This document shows positions 51,516 through 59,632 of a DNA stretch of 64,000 nucleotides, one piece after another. Position 1 is the first letter of the stretch, and the number at the start of each line of letters is the position of its first letter. The notes under the pieces are model-generated. The model was not told the DNA's origin. It searched no databases and worked only from the letters and a program-made list of their open reading frames with translations. Origin of the DNA: an uncultured Lachnospiraceae bacterium (lineage in GTDB: Bacteria; Bacillota; Clostridia; Lachnospirales; Lachnospiraceae); the NCBI GenBank assembly GCA_910584725.1, contig CAJUBE010000015.1, positions 1-64,000 of the forward strand, written 5' to 3'. A program made the position numbers and the translations under genes.

Positions 51516-52472
51516 ATGAAGAAGACAAAAGAAATGCCGTTGAGGAAAAGTGTCCCACTGGATCTGGCACGGAACTTTCAAGCGAGGGAAAGAGAGGACA
51601 GGGCGTTTTCACGTGAGTATTCGATCAACCTGAGTGATTTTGCTTTGTTTTTGTCCGTTATGAAGGTGAAGTCTGCATACGAAAATGTGCTCAGTATTAT
51701 TTTGGATGAACCGGATCTAAAGCTGAAAGAGGTCAAAGTGGAACAGGTGGTCTTAAATAAATCCGGTAAGCGTGCGATTCGTCTGGATGCATGGGCGCAG
51801 GATGTACGTGACAGGCAGTTTGACATGGAAATGCAGAACGATACGGATGGAGATGACGTCCGCAAGCGGTCAAGATTTTACCAGAGTATGATTGATACGC
51901 CGATTTTAAAATCCGGCAAGAAGACCCGGTATAAAAATTTGCCCTCGGCGGCAATCATATTTATCACACAGGATGATATTTTTGGAAGAGACTTGGCAAT
52001 GTATACGTTTCGTGAACAGTGCGAAGAAATGCCGGACTTATTGCTTGAAGACGGTACAAGTAAGATATTTCTGAATATGACAAGCAAAGTCGGAAGACCG
52101 GAATTAATCAGTTTATTACAGTACATGAAAGATACGACATTGGATAATGAGAATATTACGGTGAAGGATAAGCGGATTCTGCACTTGGACAGAATTGTCA
52201 ATGAGGTCAGACAATCGGAAGAATGGGAGGCTGTGGAGATGAACATTTTTGAGATTGGAATGGAACGAGGGAAGGAATTGGGAATAGAACAAGGAATAGA
52301 ACAAGGGAAGGCATTGGGGTTGGAAGAGGGTAGAAAGGAAAGCCTCAGGGTTCTGGTCAAAAGCGTAGAGTCAAGTATGAAAAACTTTCATATTAATCTG
52401 CAGGAAGCCTGCAGGGGTCTTGAAATATCCGTGGAGGAATATGAGGAGGCGAAACGGCAGACTGCCAGGTGA
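51516..52472 (+). CDS. Rpn/PD-(D/E)XK nuclease-family protein (PDDEXK_2)
   Basis: This 318-residue protein of the Rpn-like/transposase-associated PD-(D/E)XK group carries RLDAWAQDVRDRQFDMEMQ, where the Asp and the E-x-Q strand are the nuclease active site. A region with FITQDDIFGRDLAMYTF follows. A C-terminal helix has near-tandem G-I-E-Q-G/G-K-E-L repeats (about residues 250-275) and a short tail. Related proteins cleave DNA during recombination. Many gut Clostridia carry several diverged copies. The ATG at 51516 follows GAGAGGAAATGG. It is a stand-alone gene with its own promoter and a bidirectional terminator. Confidence 0.85.
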   Translation: MKKTKEMPLRKSVPLDLARNFQAREREDRAFSREYSINLSDFALFLSVMKVKSAYENVLSIILDEPDLKLKEVKVEQVVLNKSGKRAIRLDAWAQDVRDRQFDMEMQNDTDGDDVRKRSRFYQSMIDTPILKSGKKTRYKNLPSAAIIFITQDDIFGRDLAMYTFREQCEEMPDLLLEDGTSKIFLNMTSKVGRPELISLLQYMKDTTLDNENITVKDKRILHLDRIVNEVRQSEEWEAVEMNIFEIGMERGKELGIEQGIEQGKALGLEEGRKESLRVLVKSVESSMKNFHINLQEACRGLEISVEEYEEAKRQTAR

Positions 52473-52540
52473 AATAGAACACGGTATTTTGGGTATAGAG
52501 TGTGCGCAAGCCTGATCTTGAGGATAAATTCAGGTAACAC

Positions 52541-52588
52541 AAAAAGGCGGTCATGATCCTGATGAGGGATTGATCGGCCGCCTGTTTT
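52541..52588. terminator. Bidirectional terminator
   Basis: AAAAAGGCGG..GATCC pairs with GGATTGATC..CCGCCTGTTTT across a short loop. The hairpin has an A-tract on one side and a U-tract on the other and lies between converging genes. Confidence 0.8.
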
Positions 52589-52617
52589 GAAAAGCGAGCA
52601 CATTTTGTCCAGCCTGT

Positions 52618-52977
52618 TTAAGTTGCCCGATTGACAGAATTTCTGAGTGTCAGAAGTTCGTAGTAATCCAAGAGGGCAGCAGTATTATGACGATCCAGTT
52701 CTAACGTTGCATTCATAAGATCGCTGACGGTATAATCTGCGGAAAGGCGCTTGTTCAATGTACTGATGCTTGCGCGATACCGGGTGCGCTGTAAAAGAAA
52801 ATCTGTGGATACGTCGTAAAAGTCCGCGAGCTTAATAAGCGTATTGAGATCAGGCGTATGTACGCCTTTTTCGTAGTTGGAAACAGTTGCCACCGTCACA
52901 TTCAGATAGGCGGCAACTTCTTTCTGCAGGCAGCCTTTTTCTTTTCGCAATTTAGCCAGAAATCTACCAAATTCCAT
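52618..52977 (-). CDS. XRE-family helix-turn-helix regulator
   Basis: This 119-residue protein has an N-terminal HTH domain (residues 4-60: FLAKLRKEKGCLQKEVAAYLN then ATVSNYEKG and the second half LADFYDVSTDFLL) and a helical C-terminal part for dimerisation or ligand sensing. The ATG at 52977 has GGAG seven bases upstream and gives the family's usual N-terminus; the frame opens further to 53055. It is not linked to any operon here. The target is unknown. Confidence 0.88.
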   Translation of the reverse strand: MEFGRFLAKLRKEKGCLQKEVAAYLNVTVATVSNYEKGVHTPDLNTLIKLADFYDVSTDFLLQRTRYRASISTLNKRLSADYTVSDLMNATLELDRHNTAALLDYYELLTLRNSVNRAT

Positions 52978-53231
52978 TGTTTTCTCCATACCAAAGCAAG
53001 ATGCCTCAGTTTTTTCTGAAAGTAGGGCAGAACCCACAAAAGGTCTGCAAGTCATTGTGTTTCTAAAATGGTTATAATGATATTTTAACTTTATCGCATT
53101 TTAATGTAGAAAAAAGTAAAATAAACGTACCGCATATAATATGGATAATTATGGAAATAAAATCAATGGATAGTTAAACCGAAAAGAAGAATCAATGGAT
53201 TTTCAAAGGAGGATAAGAGAGGAAAGAAACC

Positions 53232-53825
53232 ATGACTGTTAAAGATATGAAAATCAGGGCGGCCAACGTCTCCGATGCGCAGGCGCTTCTGGAAATCTAC
53301 GCGCCTTACGTCAAAAATACGGCGATCACATTTGAATATGAGGTGCCGAAGTTGGCTGACTTTCGGAAACGAATAGAAAACACGTTGAAAAAATACCCTT
53401 ATATCGTGGCGGAAGCGGATAGGGAGATTTTGGGCTATGCCTATACGGGTGCATTTAAGGAAAGGGCAGCGTATGATTGGGCGGTAGAAGTTTCCATCTA
53501 TGTGAAGGAGGATAAGCGGGGGCTTGGAATCGGGCGCAGACTTTATGAGGCGCTTGAGGAGATTTCCGACGCGCAGCATATCCGGAACCTGAATGCCTGC
53601 ATTGCTTATGCCGACACGGAGGATGCATATCTGACGAATGACAACGTCACATTTCACAGCCATATGGGATATGCGATGGTCGGGAAATTCCACCAGTGCG
53701 GCTATAAATTTGGTAAATGGTATGACATGGTTTGGATGGAGAAGATGATCGATGAGCACCCGGCAGACCCTGCGCCGGTAATTCTGTTTCCTGATTTGTC
53801 GTGGACTGTGAATGAAATGGAATAG
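53232..53825 (+). CDS. GNAT-family N-acetyltransferase (phosphinothricin acetyltransferase-like)
   Basis: This 197-residue GNAT has the pattern of the Pat/Bar subgroup: IRAANVSDAQALLEIYAPYV near the start, ITFEYEVP, and the acetyl-CoA motif A segment KRGLGIGRRLYEALEE (about residue 95). It ends with GYAMVGKFHQCGYKFGKWYDMVWMEK split over the last strands. It transfers acetyl from acetyl-CoA to an amino group of a small molecule or amino acid. The substrate is not determinable. The ATG at 53232 follows AGAGGAAAG. Confidence 0.88.
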   Translation: MTVKDMKIRAANVSDAQALLEIYAPYVKNTAITFEYEVPKLADFRKRIENTLKKYPYIVAEADREILGYAYTGAFKERAAYDWAVEVSIYVKEDKRGLGIGRRLYEALEEISDAQHIRNLNACIAYADTEDAYLTNDNVTFHSHMGYAMVGKFHQCGYKFGKWYDMVWMEKMIDEHPADPAPVILFPDLSWTVNEME

Positions 53826-53916
53826 TTTAAAATGTGAAAATTTACCGCTCCCTGTTTTGACGTAAACTTGATTTTACAGGGGAAAATAGGTATAAATAAA
53901 GTGGAGGTGGCGGCAT

Positions 53917-54330
53917 ATGTGGTTCCTGTTTGCAATCTTGTCCGCGGTGTTTGCGGCATTGACTTCGATACTGGCGAAAGTTGGTATCGAGGGCGTAAAT
54001 TCCAATCTCGCTACGGCAATACGGACGGTCGTGGTCGTTATTATGGCGTGGGGCATGGTGTTTCTGACACACACGCAGGGCGGTATTGTGGAGATCAGCA
54101 GAAAAAGCTGGATTTTCCTGATTCTTTCGGGGCTTGCGACCGGCGCGTCGTGGCTCTGCTATTACCATGCCCTGCAGATCGGGGAGGCATCCAAGGTGGT
54201 GCCGATTGACAAGTTGAGCGTGGTGATCACACTTATACTGGCTTTTGTTTTTCTGCACGAGAAATTTACCGCCAGATCATTGATCGGCTGTGTGCTGATC
54301 GGGGCGGGGACGCTGGTTATGGTGATTTGA
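53917..54330 (+). CDS. Half-length EamA/DMT transporter
   Basis: This 137-residue membrane protein has about five hydrophobic segments, equal to one EamA repeat, and the conserved end SVVITLILAFVFLHEKFT. Short forms like this probably work as dimers to export small metabolites. It has a GGAGGTGG site eight bases before the ATG at 53917. It lies alone between the GNAT gene and ogt. The substrate is unknown. Confidence 0.85.
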   Translation: MWFLFAILSAVFAALTSILAKVGIEGVNSNLATAIRTVVVVIMAWGMVFLTHTQGGIVEISRKSWIFLILSGLATGASWLCYYHALQIGEASKVVPIDKLSVVITLILAFVFLHEKFTARSLIGCVLIGAGTLVMVI

Positions 54331-54540
54331 TTGTGTGGAGAACCAGATGTATCAGATAGTCGGATATATGAAATGCTGCCTGGTGTAAGGTTTAACCATT
54401 ATGGGCTTTTGGAACACACCTTTGAAGAGGCGGCGGTGCTTGCCGATCGGATACAAGGATATGGCGAGCCTGTTTTGTGGGTTCCGTGCCGGGTTGGGAA
54501 ATGTATCTAGCGCCCTTTTGTATGTGGAAGATTTTTCTTT
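54331..54540 (+). other. Possible decayed coding remnant between eamA-like gene and ogt
   Basis: In the frame following the EamA stop, about 59 codons are open to 54510 and read as protein-like sequence (for example LPGVRFNHYGLLEHTFEEAA and GEPVLWVPCRVG). Near the end a second frame continues with GNVSSALLYVEDFSLF, as if a frameshift had broken one short gene. There is no ribosome binding site before the ATG at 54373. I cannot name the parent. Confidence 0.3.
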
Positions 54541-54558
54541 ATTCACAGGAGGTAATAA

Positions 54559-55053
54559 ATGGAATATACAAACGAATATGTTTCCCCTCTCGGAAAGATA
54601 CTGCTCGCGTCAGACGGACATGCCCTGACCGGCTTATGGTTTGAGGGACAGAAATATTTTGCGGCGAAATTGGATCGGGAGCATGAGGAGAAAAACCTGC
54701 CTGTCTTTGCGCAGACGGCAGAATGGCTTGCCCTGTATTTTAACGGGAAAAAATCCGCCTTTACGCCGCCGCTGACCTTGAAAGGAACGCCTTTTCAGAA
54801 AGAGGTCTGGGAGATACTGCTGGAAATCCCGTTTGGGCAGACGACGACTTATGCGGAGATTGCCGCGGAAATTGCAAGACGGCGGGGGCTGGCATCCATG
54901 TCGGCGCAGGCGGTTGGCAGCGCGGTGGCACACAATCCCATTTCCCTGATCATCCCGTGTCACAGGGTCGTCGGGGCAGACGGCAGTCTGACGGGGTACG
55001 CGGGCGGACTTGAAAAGAAGGAATGGCTTCTGGCAATGGAGAGACAGGCGTGA
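54559..55053 (+). CDS. ogt: Methylated-DNA--protein-cysteine methyltransferase
   Basis: This 164-residue suicide repair protein moves the methyl from O6-methylguanine (or O4-methylthymine) onto its own Cys. The active-site motif IPCHRVVGADGSLTGYAGG lies near residue 135, preceded by the helix-turn-helix segment (GQTTTYAEIAAEI). The N-terminal ribonuclease-like half is present. The length fits the Ogt type without the Ada activator domain. The ATG at 54559 follows GGAGG. It ends 37 bases before pyrK; whether they share a transcript is unclear. Confidence 0.93.
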   Translation: MEYTNEYVSPLGKILLASDGHALTGLWFEGQKYFAAKLDREHEEKNLPVFAQTAEWLALYFNGKKSAFTPPLTLKGTPFQKEVWEILLEIPFGQTTTYAEIAAEIARRRGLASMSAQAVGSAVAHNPISLIIPCHRVVGADGSLTGYAGGLEKKEWLLAMERQA

Positions 55054-55090
55054 TATAATCATATAAAAATCGAACAGAAAGGAACCGCAT

Positions 55091-55867
55091 ATGGCGCAAA
55101 AGAAAAAAGTAACGGCGACGGTAATATCGCAAAAACAGATCGGCGAGCAGATCTACGACCTCTGGCTGGAGACGAAGCTTGTAAAAAACGCTCATCCCGG
55201 GCAGTTTGTGGCGGTGTATCCCCGCGGTGAGAGTATGCTCCTGCCCCGTCCCATCAGCATCTGCGAGACGGACAAGGCAAAAGACAGACTGCGGCTCGTG
55301 TACCGCGTGGCGGGGAAGGGCACGGCAGAGTTTTCGACATGTAAGGCGGGCGACCGGCTGGACATACTCGGTGTGCTCGGAAACGGGTTTCCGGTTGATA
55401 AGGCGAAGGGGAAACGCGTCTTTCTGATGGGCGGCGGGATCGGCATTCCGCCCATGCTGGAGCTGGCAAAGGCGATGGATGAGAAGAAGCAGATTCTCCT
55501 CGGCTATCGGAATAAGGACCTTTTTCTGGAAGAGGACCTGGCGCAGTACGGTGACGTCTATGTGGCGACGGAGGACGGCAGCGTGGGGACGAAGGGAAAC
55601 GTGATGGATATCATCAAAGCCTACGCGCTCCATGCGGATGTGATTATGGCGTGCGGGCCGATGCCGATGCTCCGGGCGATTAAAACATATGCGGCACAGA
55701 GCGGGGTTGAAGCATACATTTCTCTGGAGGAGCGCATGGCCTGCGGCGTGGGCGCGTGTCTGGGCTGCGTATGCCGCACGACGAAAGTGGACGCTCATTC
55801 CCATGTACACAATGCACGCATCTGCACGGAGGGACCGGTTTTTGAGGCAGGGGAGGTGGCAGATTGA
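55091..55867 (+). CDS. pyrK: Dihydroorotate dehydrogenase electron transfer subunit
   Basis: This 258-residue iron-sulphur flavoprotein of the type IB dihydroorotate dehydrogenase passes electrons from PyrD to NAD+. The FAD-binding RPISICE segment, the NAD-binding GGGIGIPPMLELA segment and the C-terminal [2Fe-2S] ligands in ERMACGVGACLGCVCRT are all present. The ATG at 55091 follows AAAGGAA. Its TGA stop is part of the first hairpin of the pseudoknotted element, and pyrD follows 141 bases later. No pyrF or pyrE is adjacent, unlike in many relatives. Confidence 0.95.
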   Translation: MAQKKKVTATVISQKQIGEQIYDLWLETKLVKNAHPGQFVAVYPRGESMLLPRPISICETDKAKDRLRLVYRVAGKGTAEFSTCKAGDRLDILGVLGNGFPVDKAKGKRVFLMGGGIGIPPMLELAKAMDEKKQILLGYRNKDLFLEEDLAQYGDVYVATEDGSVGTKGNVMDIIKAYALHADVIMACGPMPMLRAIKTYAAQSGVEAYISLEERMACGVGACLGCVCRTTKVDAHSHVHNARICTEGPVFEAGEVAD

Positions 55868-56003
55868 AAAATCATGCTGATGCACTGATTTTTCAATCGT
55901 GACTTTGAGAAAGAGCATCTCAAAGTCAATGATCGCAGATGAGAAATCGCCTTCGCGAATTTCTCATCGCGTGTCATCGCAGAAAAATGCTCTGACATGG
56001 AGG
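55862..56003 (+). promoter_or_regulatory. Pseudoknotted leader element, copy 2 (between pyrK and pyrD)
   Basis: Hairpin 1 (55862-55898) has the same arms as copy 1, GATTGAAAAATCA/TGATTTTTCAATC; only the last base of its loop differs. Hairpin 2 is a different 10-bp stem (55901-55910 with 55918-55927) with loop AAGAGCA. Hairpin 3 spans 55938-55968. ATGCTCT at 55987-55993 pairs with AGAGCAT (55912-55918): both end pairs of the 6-bp helix differ from copy 1 in a compensated way. CTCT can alternatively meet the GGAG ribosome binding site. It overlaps the pyrK stop codon. Confidence 0.75.
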
Positions 56004-56008
56004 AAACT

Positions 56009-56911
56009 ATGAATACAGAGGTAAAAATCGCGGGAGTCACCTTTAAAAATCCTGTTATGACGGCGTCCGGCACGTTTGGTTCCGGCATGGAGTACAGCGA
56101 CTTTGTGGATTTAAACAGGCTGGGCGCGGTGGTGACCAAGGGGGTCGCAAATGTGCCGTGGGAGGGAAATCCGACGCCCCGCGTGGCGGAAGTGTACGGC
56201 GGTATGTTAAATGCCATCGGTCTGCAGAATCCGGGAATTGACGTTTTTATAGAGCGCGACCTTACCTTTTTGGAAAAATATGACACGAATGTCATTGTAA
56301 ATGTCTGCGGCAAAACCGTGGAAGATTATCTGGAAGTGGTAGAGCGTCTTTCGGACACGTCCGTTTCCATGCTGGAAATCAATGTGTCCTGCCCCAATGT
56401 GAAGGAGGGGGCGATCGCTTTCGGGCAGAAGGCGGATTCCCTCTACGATATCACGTCGCAGATTAAGAAAAAGGCGAAACAGCCGGTGATTATGAAGCTG
56501 AGCCCGAATGTGACGGACATTACGGAGATGGCGAAGGCGGCGGAGGCGGCGGGAGCCGACGCGCTTTCCATGATTAATACGATCACGGGCATGAAGATTG
56601 ATATTCACAGGAGAAAGTTCGTACTGGCCAACAAGACGGGCGGCATGTCCGGTCCCGCGGTCAAGCCGGTGGCGGTGCGCATGGTCTACCAGACGGCGCA
56701 GGCGGTGAAGATTCCGATTATCGGTATGGGCGGCATCAGCAGCGCGGAGGATGCGGTCGAGTTCCTGCTTGCCGGCGCCAGCGCGGTGGCGGTGGGCGCG
56801 ATGAACTTTGTGAATCCCTACACGACGGTGGAAGTGGTGGAAGGAATCGAGGCATATATGAAGCAGTACGGAATTGAGAACGTGACGGAGCTGATCGGAG
56901 GCGTAGTGTGA
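56009..56911 (+). CDS. pyrD: Dihydroorotate dehydrogenase, catalytic subunit (type 1B)
   Basis: The enzyme oxidises dihydroorotate to orotate with FMN; PyrK carries the electrons on to NAD+. The 300-residue barrel has the N-terminal NPVMTASGTFGSG, the catalytic Cys region EINVSCPNVKEG, the Lys/Asn residues in KLSPNVTD and the phosphate-binding IGMGGISSAEDA. An ATG at 55997 is in frame, but it lies in the ribosome binding site (GGAGGAAACT) of the ATG at 56009, which is therefore the start. The leader element before it may control translation relative to pyrK. Confidence 0.95.
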   Translation: MNTEVKIAGVTFKNPVMTASGTFGSGMEYSDFVDLNRLGAVVTKGVANVPWEGNPTPRVAEVYGGMLNAIGLQNPGIDVFIERDLTFLEKYDTNVIVNVCGKTVEDYLEVVERLSDTSVSMLEINVSCPNVKEGAIAFGQKADSLYDITSQIKKKAKQPVIMKLSPNVTDITEMAKAAEAAGADALSMINTITGMKIDIHRRKFVLANKTGGMSGPAVKPVAVRMVYQTAQAVKIPIIGMGGISSAEDAVEFLLAGASAVAVGAMNFVNPYTTVEVVEGIEAYMKQYGIENVTELIGGVV

Positions 56912-56950
56912 GAAACGCGAAAAGCAGAAAGAAAATGAGAGAAAACGGAA

Positions 56951-57610
56951 ATGACGATTGAGGAATTTAGAAAGAGAGTGGAGGACGATCCCGAGTGGGC
57001 GCCGGGGTGGGAAGTTATTGACAGGGAATTTGAAAGGCTTTATCCCGGATTGAAGCCCGGACACTATGCCACGGACATGATGACGAGAGCTGTCTTTGGG
57101 GGTAACAATTACCTTGACGGGTTTTCCATATACTCATCTCCGAAAGGGTATAAGCACATAGTGTCATACGGTATGACCCATCTGTACGCCAATGAAAAAG
57201 CGCTTGGGGACGAGTGGAATAAATGGGGCTATGAAATGACGATTAAGCTCAATGAAGAAACAGACGAGGCATGTATGTGGGCGATTGACATGATGCTGAA
57301 TCTCGCCAGATATACTTATACGCAGGAGCGGTTTTTTGATCCCTTCGAGTACGTTTCGGGCGGCGGCAAGTCTTTACATACAGGGGTAGAGTCAGACATT
57401 ACGGCGCTGTTGACCATTGCCGATACGGAAGCGCAGACGCAGGACACGTTATATGGAAGGACGCAGTTTATCCAGTTGGTCGGCATAACGGAGAGCGAAC
57501 TGCAGGCATTGATTGAGGATCACGATAACGCGTATAAGCTTTATGACCTGATGAAAAAGGACAATCCCGATTTTGTCACCGATATGAAGCGGACGAAATC
57601 ATATCTGTAA
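56951..57610 (+). CDS. Suppressor-of-fused (SUFU) domain protein
   Basis: This 219-residue soluble protein has the bacterial SUFU pattern: GWEVIDREFERLYPG near the start, GGNNYLDGFSIY, and KWGYEMTIKL followed by an aromatic stretch, then the LIGITESELQ-type end. In bacteria SUFU proteins are often immunity partners of polymorphic toxins, though many stand alone. No toxin gene is adjacent. The ATG at 56951 follows GAGAGAAAACGGAA. It is 39 bases after pyrD and may ride on the pyr transcript, then end at a strong hairpin. Confidence 0.85.
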   Translation: MTIEEFRKRVEDDPEWAPGWEVIDREFERLYPGLKPGHYATDMMTRAVFGGNNYLDGFSIYSSPKGYKHIVSYGMTHLYANEKALGDEWNKWGYEMTIKLNEETDEACMWAIDMMLNLARYTYTQERFFDPFEYVSGGGKSLHTGVESDITALLTIADTEAQTQDTLYGRTQFIQLVGITESELQALIEDHDNAYKLYDLMKKDNPDFVTDMKRTKSYL

Positions 57611-57696
57611 AAACCGGGCACCGGCGCGCTCGATTCATAGAATGTTTCGCGTGCTCCTTTTATGATTAATTTCCTGCCAAAATAAAAAACATATCC

Positions 57697-57748
57697 GCCC
57701 CTCCCTGCGCATAGATTTATAGTAACTATACGCAGGGAGGGCATTTTT
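57697..57748 (+). terminator. Terminator hairpin that contains the next gene's Shine-Dalgarno
   Basis: CCCTCCCTGCG (57699-57709) pairs perfectly with CGCAGGGAGGG (57731-57741), with an inner ATAG/CTAT pair, followed by CATTTTT. It ends SUFU transcription by form. Its 3' arm also carries GGGAGGG, the ribosome binding site of the GTG start at 57749. Confidence 0.7.
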
Positions 57749-59305
57749 GTGGAATTGGTGAAGAAAAAGATACATATGGATCGAATAAACGGCAGGGCCG
57801 GCACGCAGATGGTATTGGAAGAGGATGTCAACATTTCAGATAATAAGCCTGATGCAAACTATCTGCTCAGCAGCAAAGGCGAGATCATAATGGAGGAGAT
57901 CCGCCCCGGTGAAAACGTGGTCAGCCTGAAAGGCAAGCTGGTGGTGTCCATATTGTATCTGACGGACATGGAGGGAATGTGCGCCAGCATGGAGGCGGTG
58001 ATCCCCTTTGAGGAAAAGGTGAACATGGAAGGGGTAGCAGGCGGCGACACGATCCTGACGGAAAGCTGCATCGAGGATCTGACGGTGGGGCTGATTAACT
58101 CGCGTAAATTCAGCGTGCAGGCGGTGGTTTCCTTTGTGCTGGAGCGGGAGGAGCAGGTGGAGTGCGAGACGGCGGTTGACCTTTATCATGAGGAGCCTGT
58201 GGAGTACCGCAAGTGCGTCTATCCCGTGATAGAGCTGGTGCTTCATAAGAAAGACATTTTCCGTCTGAAAGAGGAGATGGAACTGACGGGCAATCTGCCC
58301 AACGTGTTCCAGACCATATGGCACCATATCTGTTTCGATCATGTGGAGTTTAAGGCGCTGGAGGAGAAGCTCTCGATCCAGGGAGAGATGCGTGCCTTTT
58401 TCTTATATGAGGGCGAAGGGGATAACGATAAGACCCAGTGGTATGAGAATACCGTACCGTTCAGCGGCATCATTGAGTGCCACGGCTGCCGGGAAAATAT
58501 GATTCCCGATATCCAGTATCATCTGGGACAGTGCAATGTGGAGGTGCGGCAGGATTTTGACGGCGAGGAGAGAGTGTTCTGTGTGGAGCCGGTGCTTGAT
58601 CTGGATATCCATCTCTACGAGGAGGAAAATCTGGAGGTGATATCCGACGTTTACGGCGTGGATAAGGAGATAGAGGCGCTGACGACGCAGATGCCGGTAA
58701 AGAGCCTGTTGCTTGCCGGAAGCGGAAAATGTAAGATTGCGGAACACGTGCGGATCCAGAATCCGGAGATGCCGATGTATCAGCTCATCCATTCCGACGG
58801 GGAAATCCGGATTGATGAGAAGACCATTGTGGAGAACGGCATTGCCGTCTCGGGTACGCTTCACGTGACGACGCTCTACCTGAGTGCAAGCGGCGCGAAG
58901 GCTATCTATTCTACGGTCAACGAACTGCCGTTCCAATATGTGATCGAGGCGGAGAACATTCTGCCCACTTGTGTCTATAAGCTGCGGAGCAGCATCGAGC
59001 AGTTGACGGTGACCATGCTTGACAGCGACGAGCTGGACGTGAAGGCGGCGCTGCAGTTTAAAGTGATTGTATTTTCCGTGCAGAACCGCGATTTGGTGAC
59101 AGACATCAAGGTGGAGCCGCTTGACTTAAATAAGCTCAGCGACCTGCCAGGGATGGTGATCTGTATCGTGGGATCGGGAGAGACGCTGTGGGATATCGGC
59201 AAGAAGTATTATGTGCCGGTGGCGCAGCTTCGGGAAGTGAACGAGCTGCCGACGGAGGAGATTTCGGCGGGGGATAAAATTTTGGTGGTGAAAGGCGGGA
59301 TCTGA
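57749..59305 (+). CDS. DUF3794/SPOCS-domain protein with C-terminal LysM
   Basis: This 518-residue protein has repeated SPOCS (DUF3794) domains, small beta-rich modules of spore coat and cortex-assembly proteins, over about residues 1-450. A C-terminal LysM domain (about 468-516: VGSGETLWDIGKKYYV...AGDKILVV) binds peptidoglycan. The family includes SpoVID-like and SafA-linked proteins that localise to the forespore surface. There is no signal peptide, as expected for coat proteins made in the mother cell. The start is GTG at 57749, following GGGAGGG inside a stable hairpin, so translation may need a promoter located within or after the stem. Confidence 0.85.
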   Translation: MELVKKKIHMDRINGRAGTQMVLEEDVNISDNKPDANYLLSSKGEIIMEEIRPGENVVSLKGKLVVSILYLTDMEGMCASMEAVIPFEEKVNMEGVAGGDTILTESCIEDLTVGLINSRKFSVQAVVSFVLEREEQVECETAVDLYHEEPVEYRKCVYPVIELVLHKKDIFRLKEEMELTGNLPNVFQTIWHHICFDHVEFKALEEKLSIQGEMRAFFLYEGEGDNDKTQWYENTVPFSGIIECHGCRENMIPDIQYHLGQCNVEVRQDFDGEERVFCVEPVLDLDIHLYEEENLEVISDVYGVDKEIEALTTQMPVKSLLLAGSGKCKIAEHVRIQNPEMPMYQLIHSDGEIRIDEKTIVENGIAVSGTLHVTTLYLSASGAKAIYSTVNELPFQYVIEAENILPTCVYKLRSSIEQLTVTMLDSDELDVKAALQFKVIVFSVQNRDLVTDIKVEPLDLNKLSDLPGMVICIVGSGETLWDIGKKYYVPVAQLREVNELPTEEISAGDKILVVKGGI

Positions 59306-59322
59306 GATTTGGCAAAGCGGAC

Positions 59323-59457
59323 GCGCGGGCGGCTGAGTATTCTACGTCGCCGCGCTCCCGCTCCGCAAAAAGCGTAGCAGACGCTAAACTCGTGAAATAC
59401 CTCGTTAAGCGCTGACGCTTTTTGAGGGACTTCTTAAGAATGCTCAGCCGCCCGCGC
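59323..59457. repeat. Large inverted repeat (possible cruciform or terminator)
   Basis: The arms at 59323-59343 and 59437-59457 are complementary over 21 positions with one G-U. Inside, AAAAAGCG pairs with CGCTTTTT. A smaller GGCAG/CTGCC hairpin follows at about 59466. The long gap 59306-59632 otherwise shows only a possible TAGAAT -10 box near 59550. No transposase is near. Confidence 0.65.
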
Positions 59458-59632
59458 TGTGTCTTGGCAGGCTGTCTGCCTTCGCTTCGCTGGGCGTGGT
59501 GCGGGGAGGTTTAGTAAAATTTAATGGAACTGCGTGTGCGGTTGTGGTAGAATAACAGCATTGAACAATTTAACAAATTGGATTTGGCTGCATTCCTGCT
59601 ATCACTCATACAAAAGACGGGAGGTTCTGCTC

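Noticed and set aside
51516..52472. Active transposon
   Set aside because: The Rpn/PD-(D/E)XK protein belongs to a transposase-associated family, but no terminal inverted repeats or target duplications flank it, and it has a normal promoter and terminator.
55862..56003. PyrR-type attenuator or PyrR-binding loop before pyrD
   Set aside because: No PyrR-binding consensus, no terminator with U-tract, and the same structure occurs before the unrelated hydratase gene.
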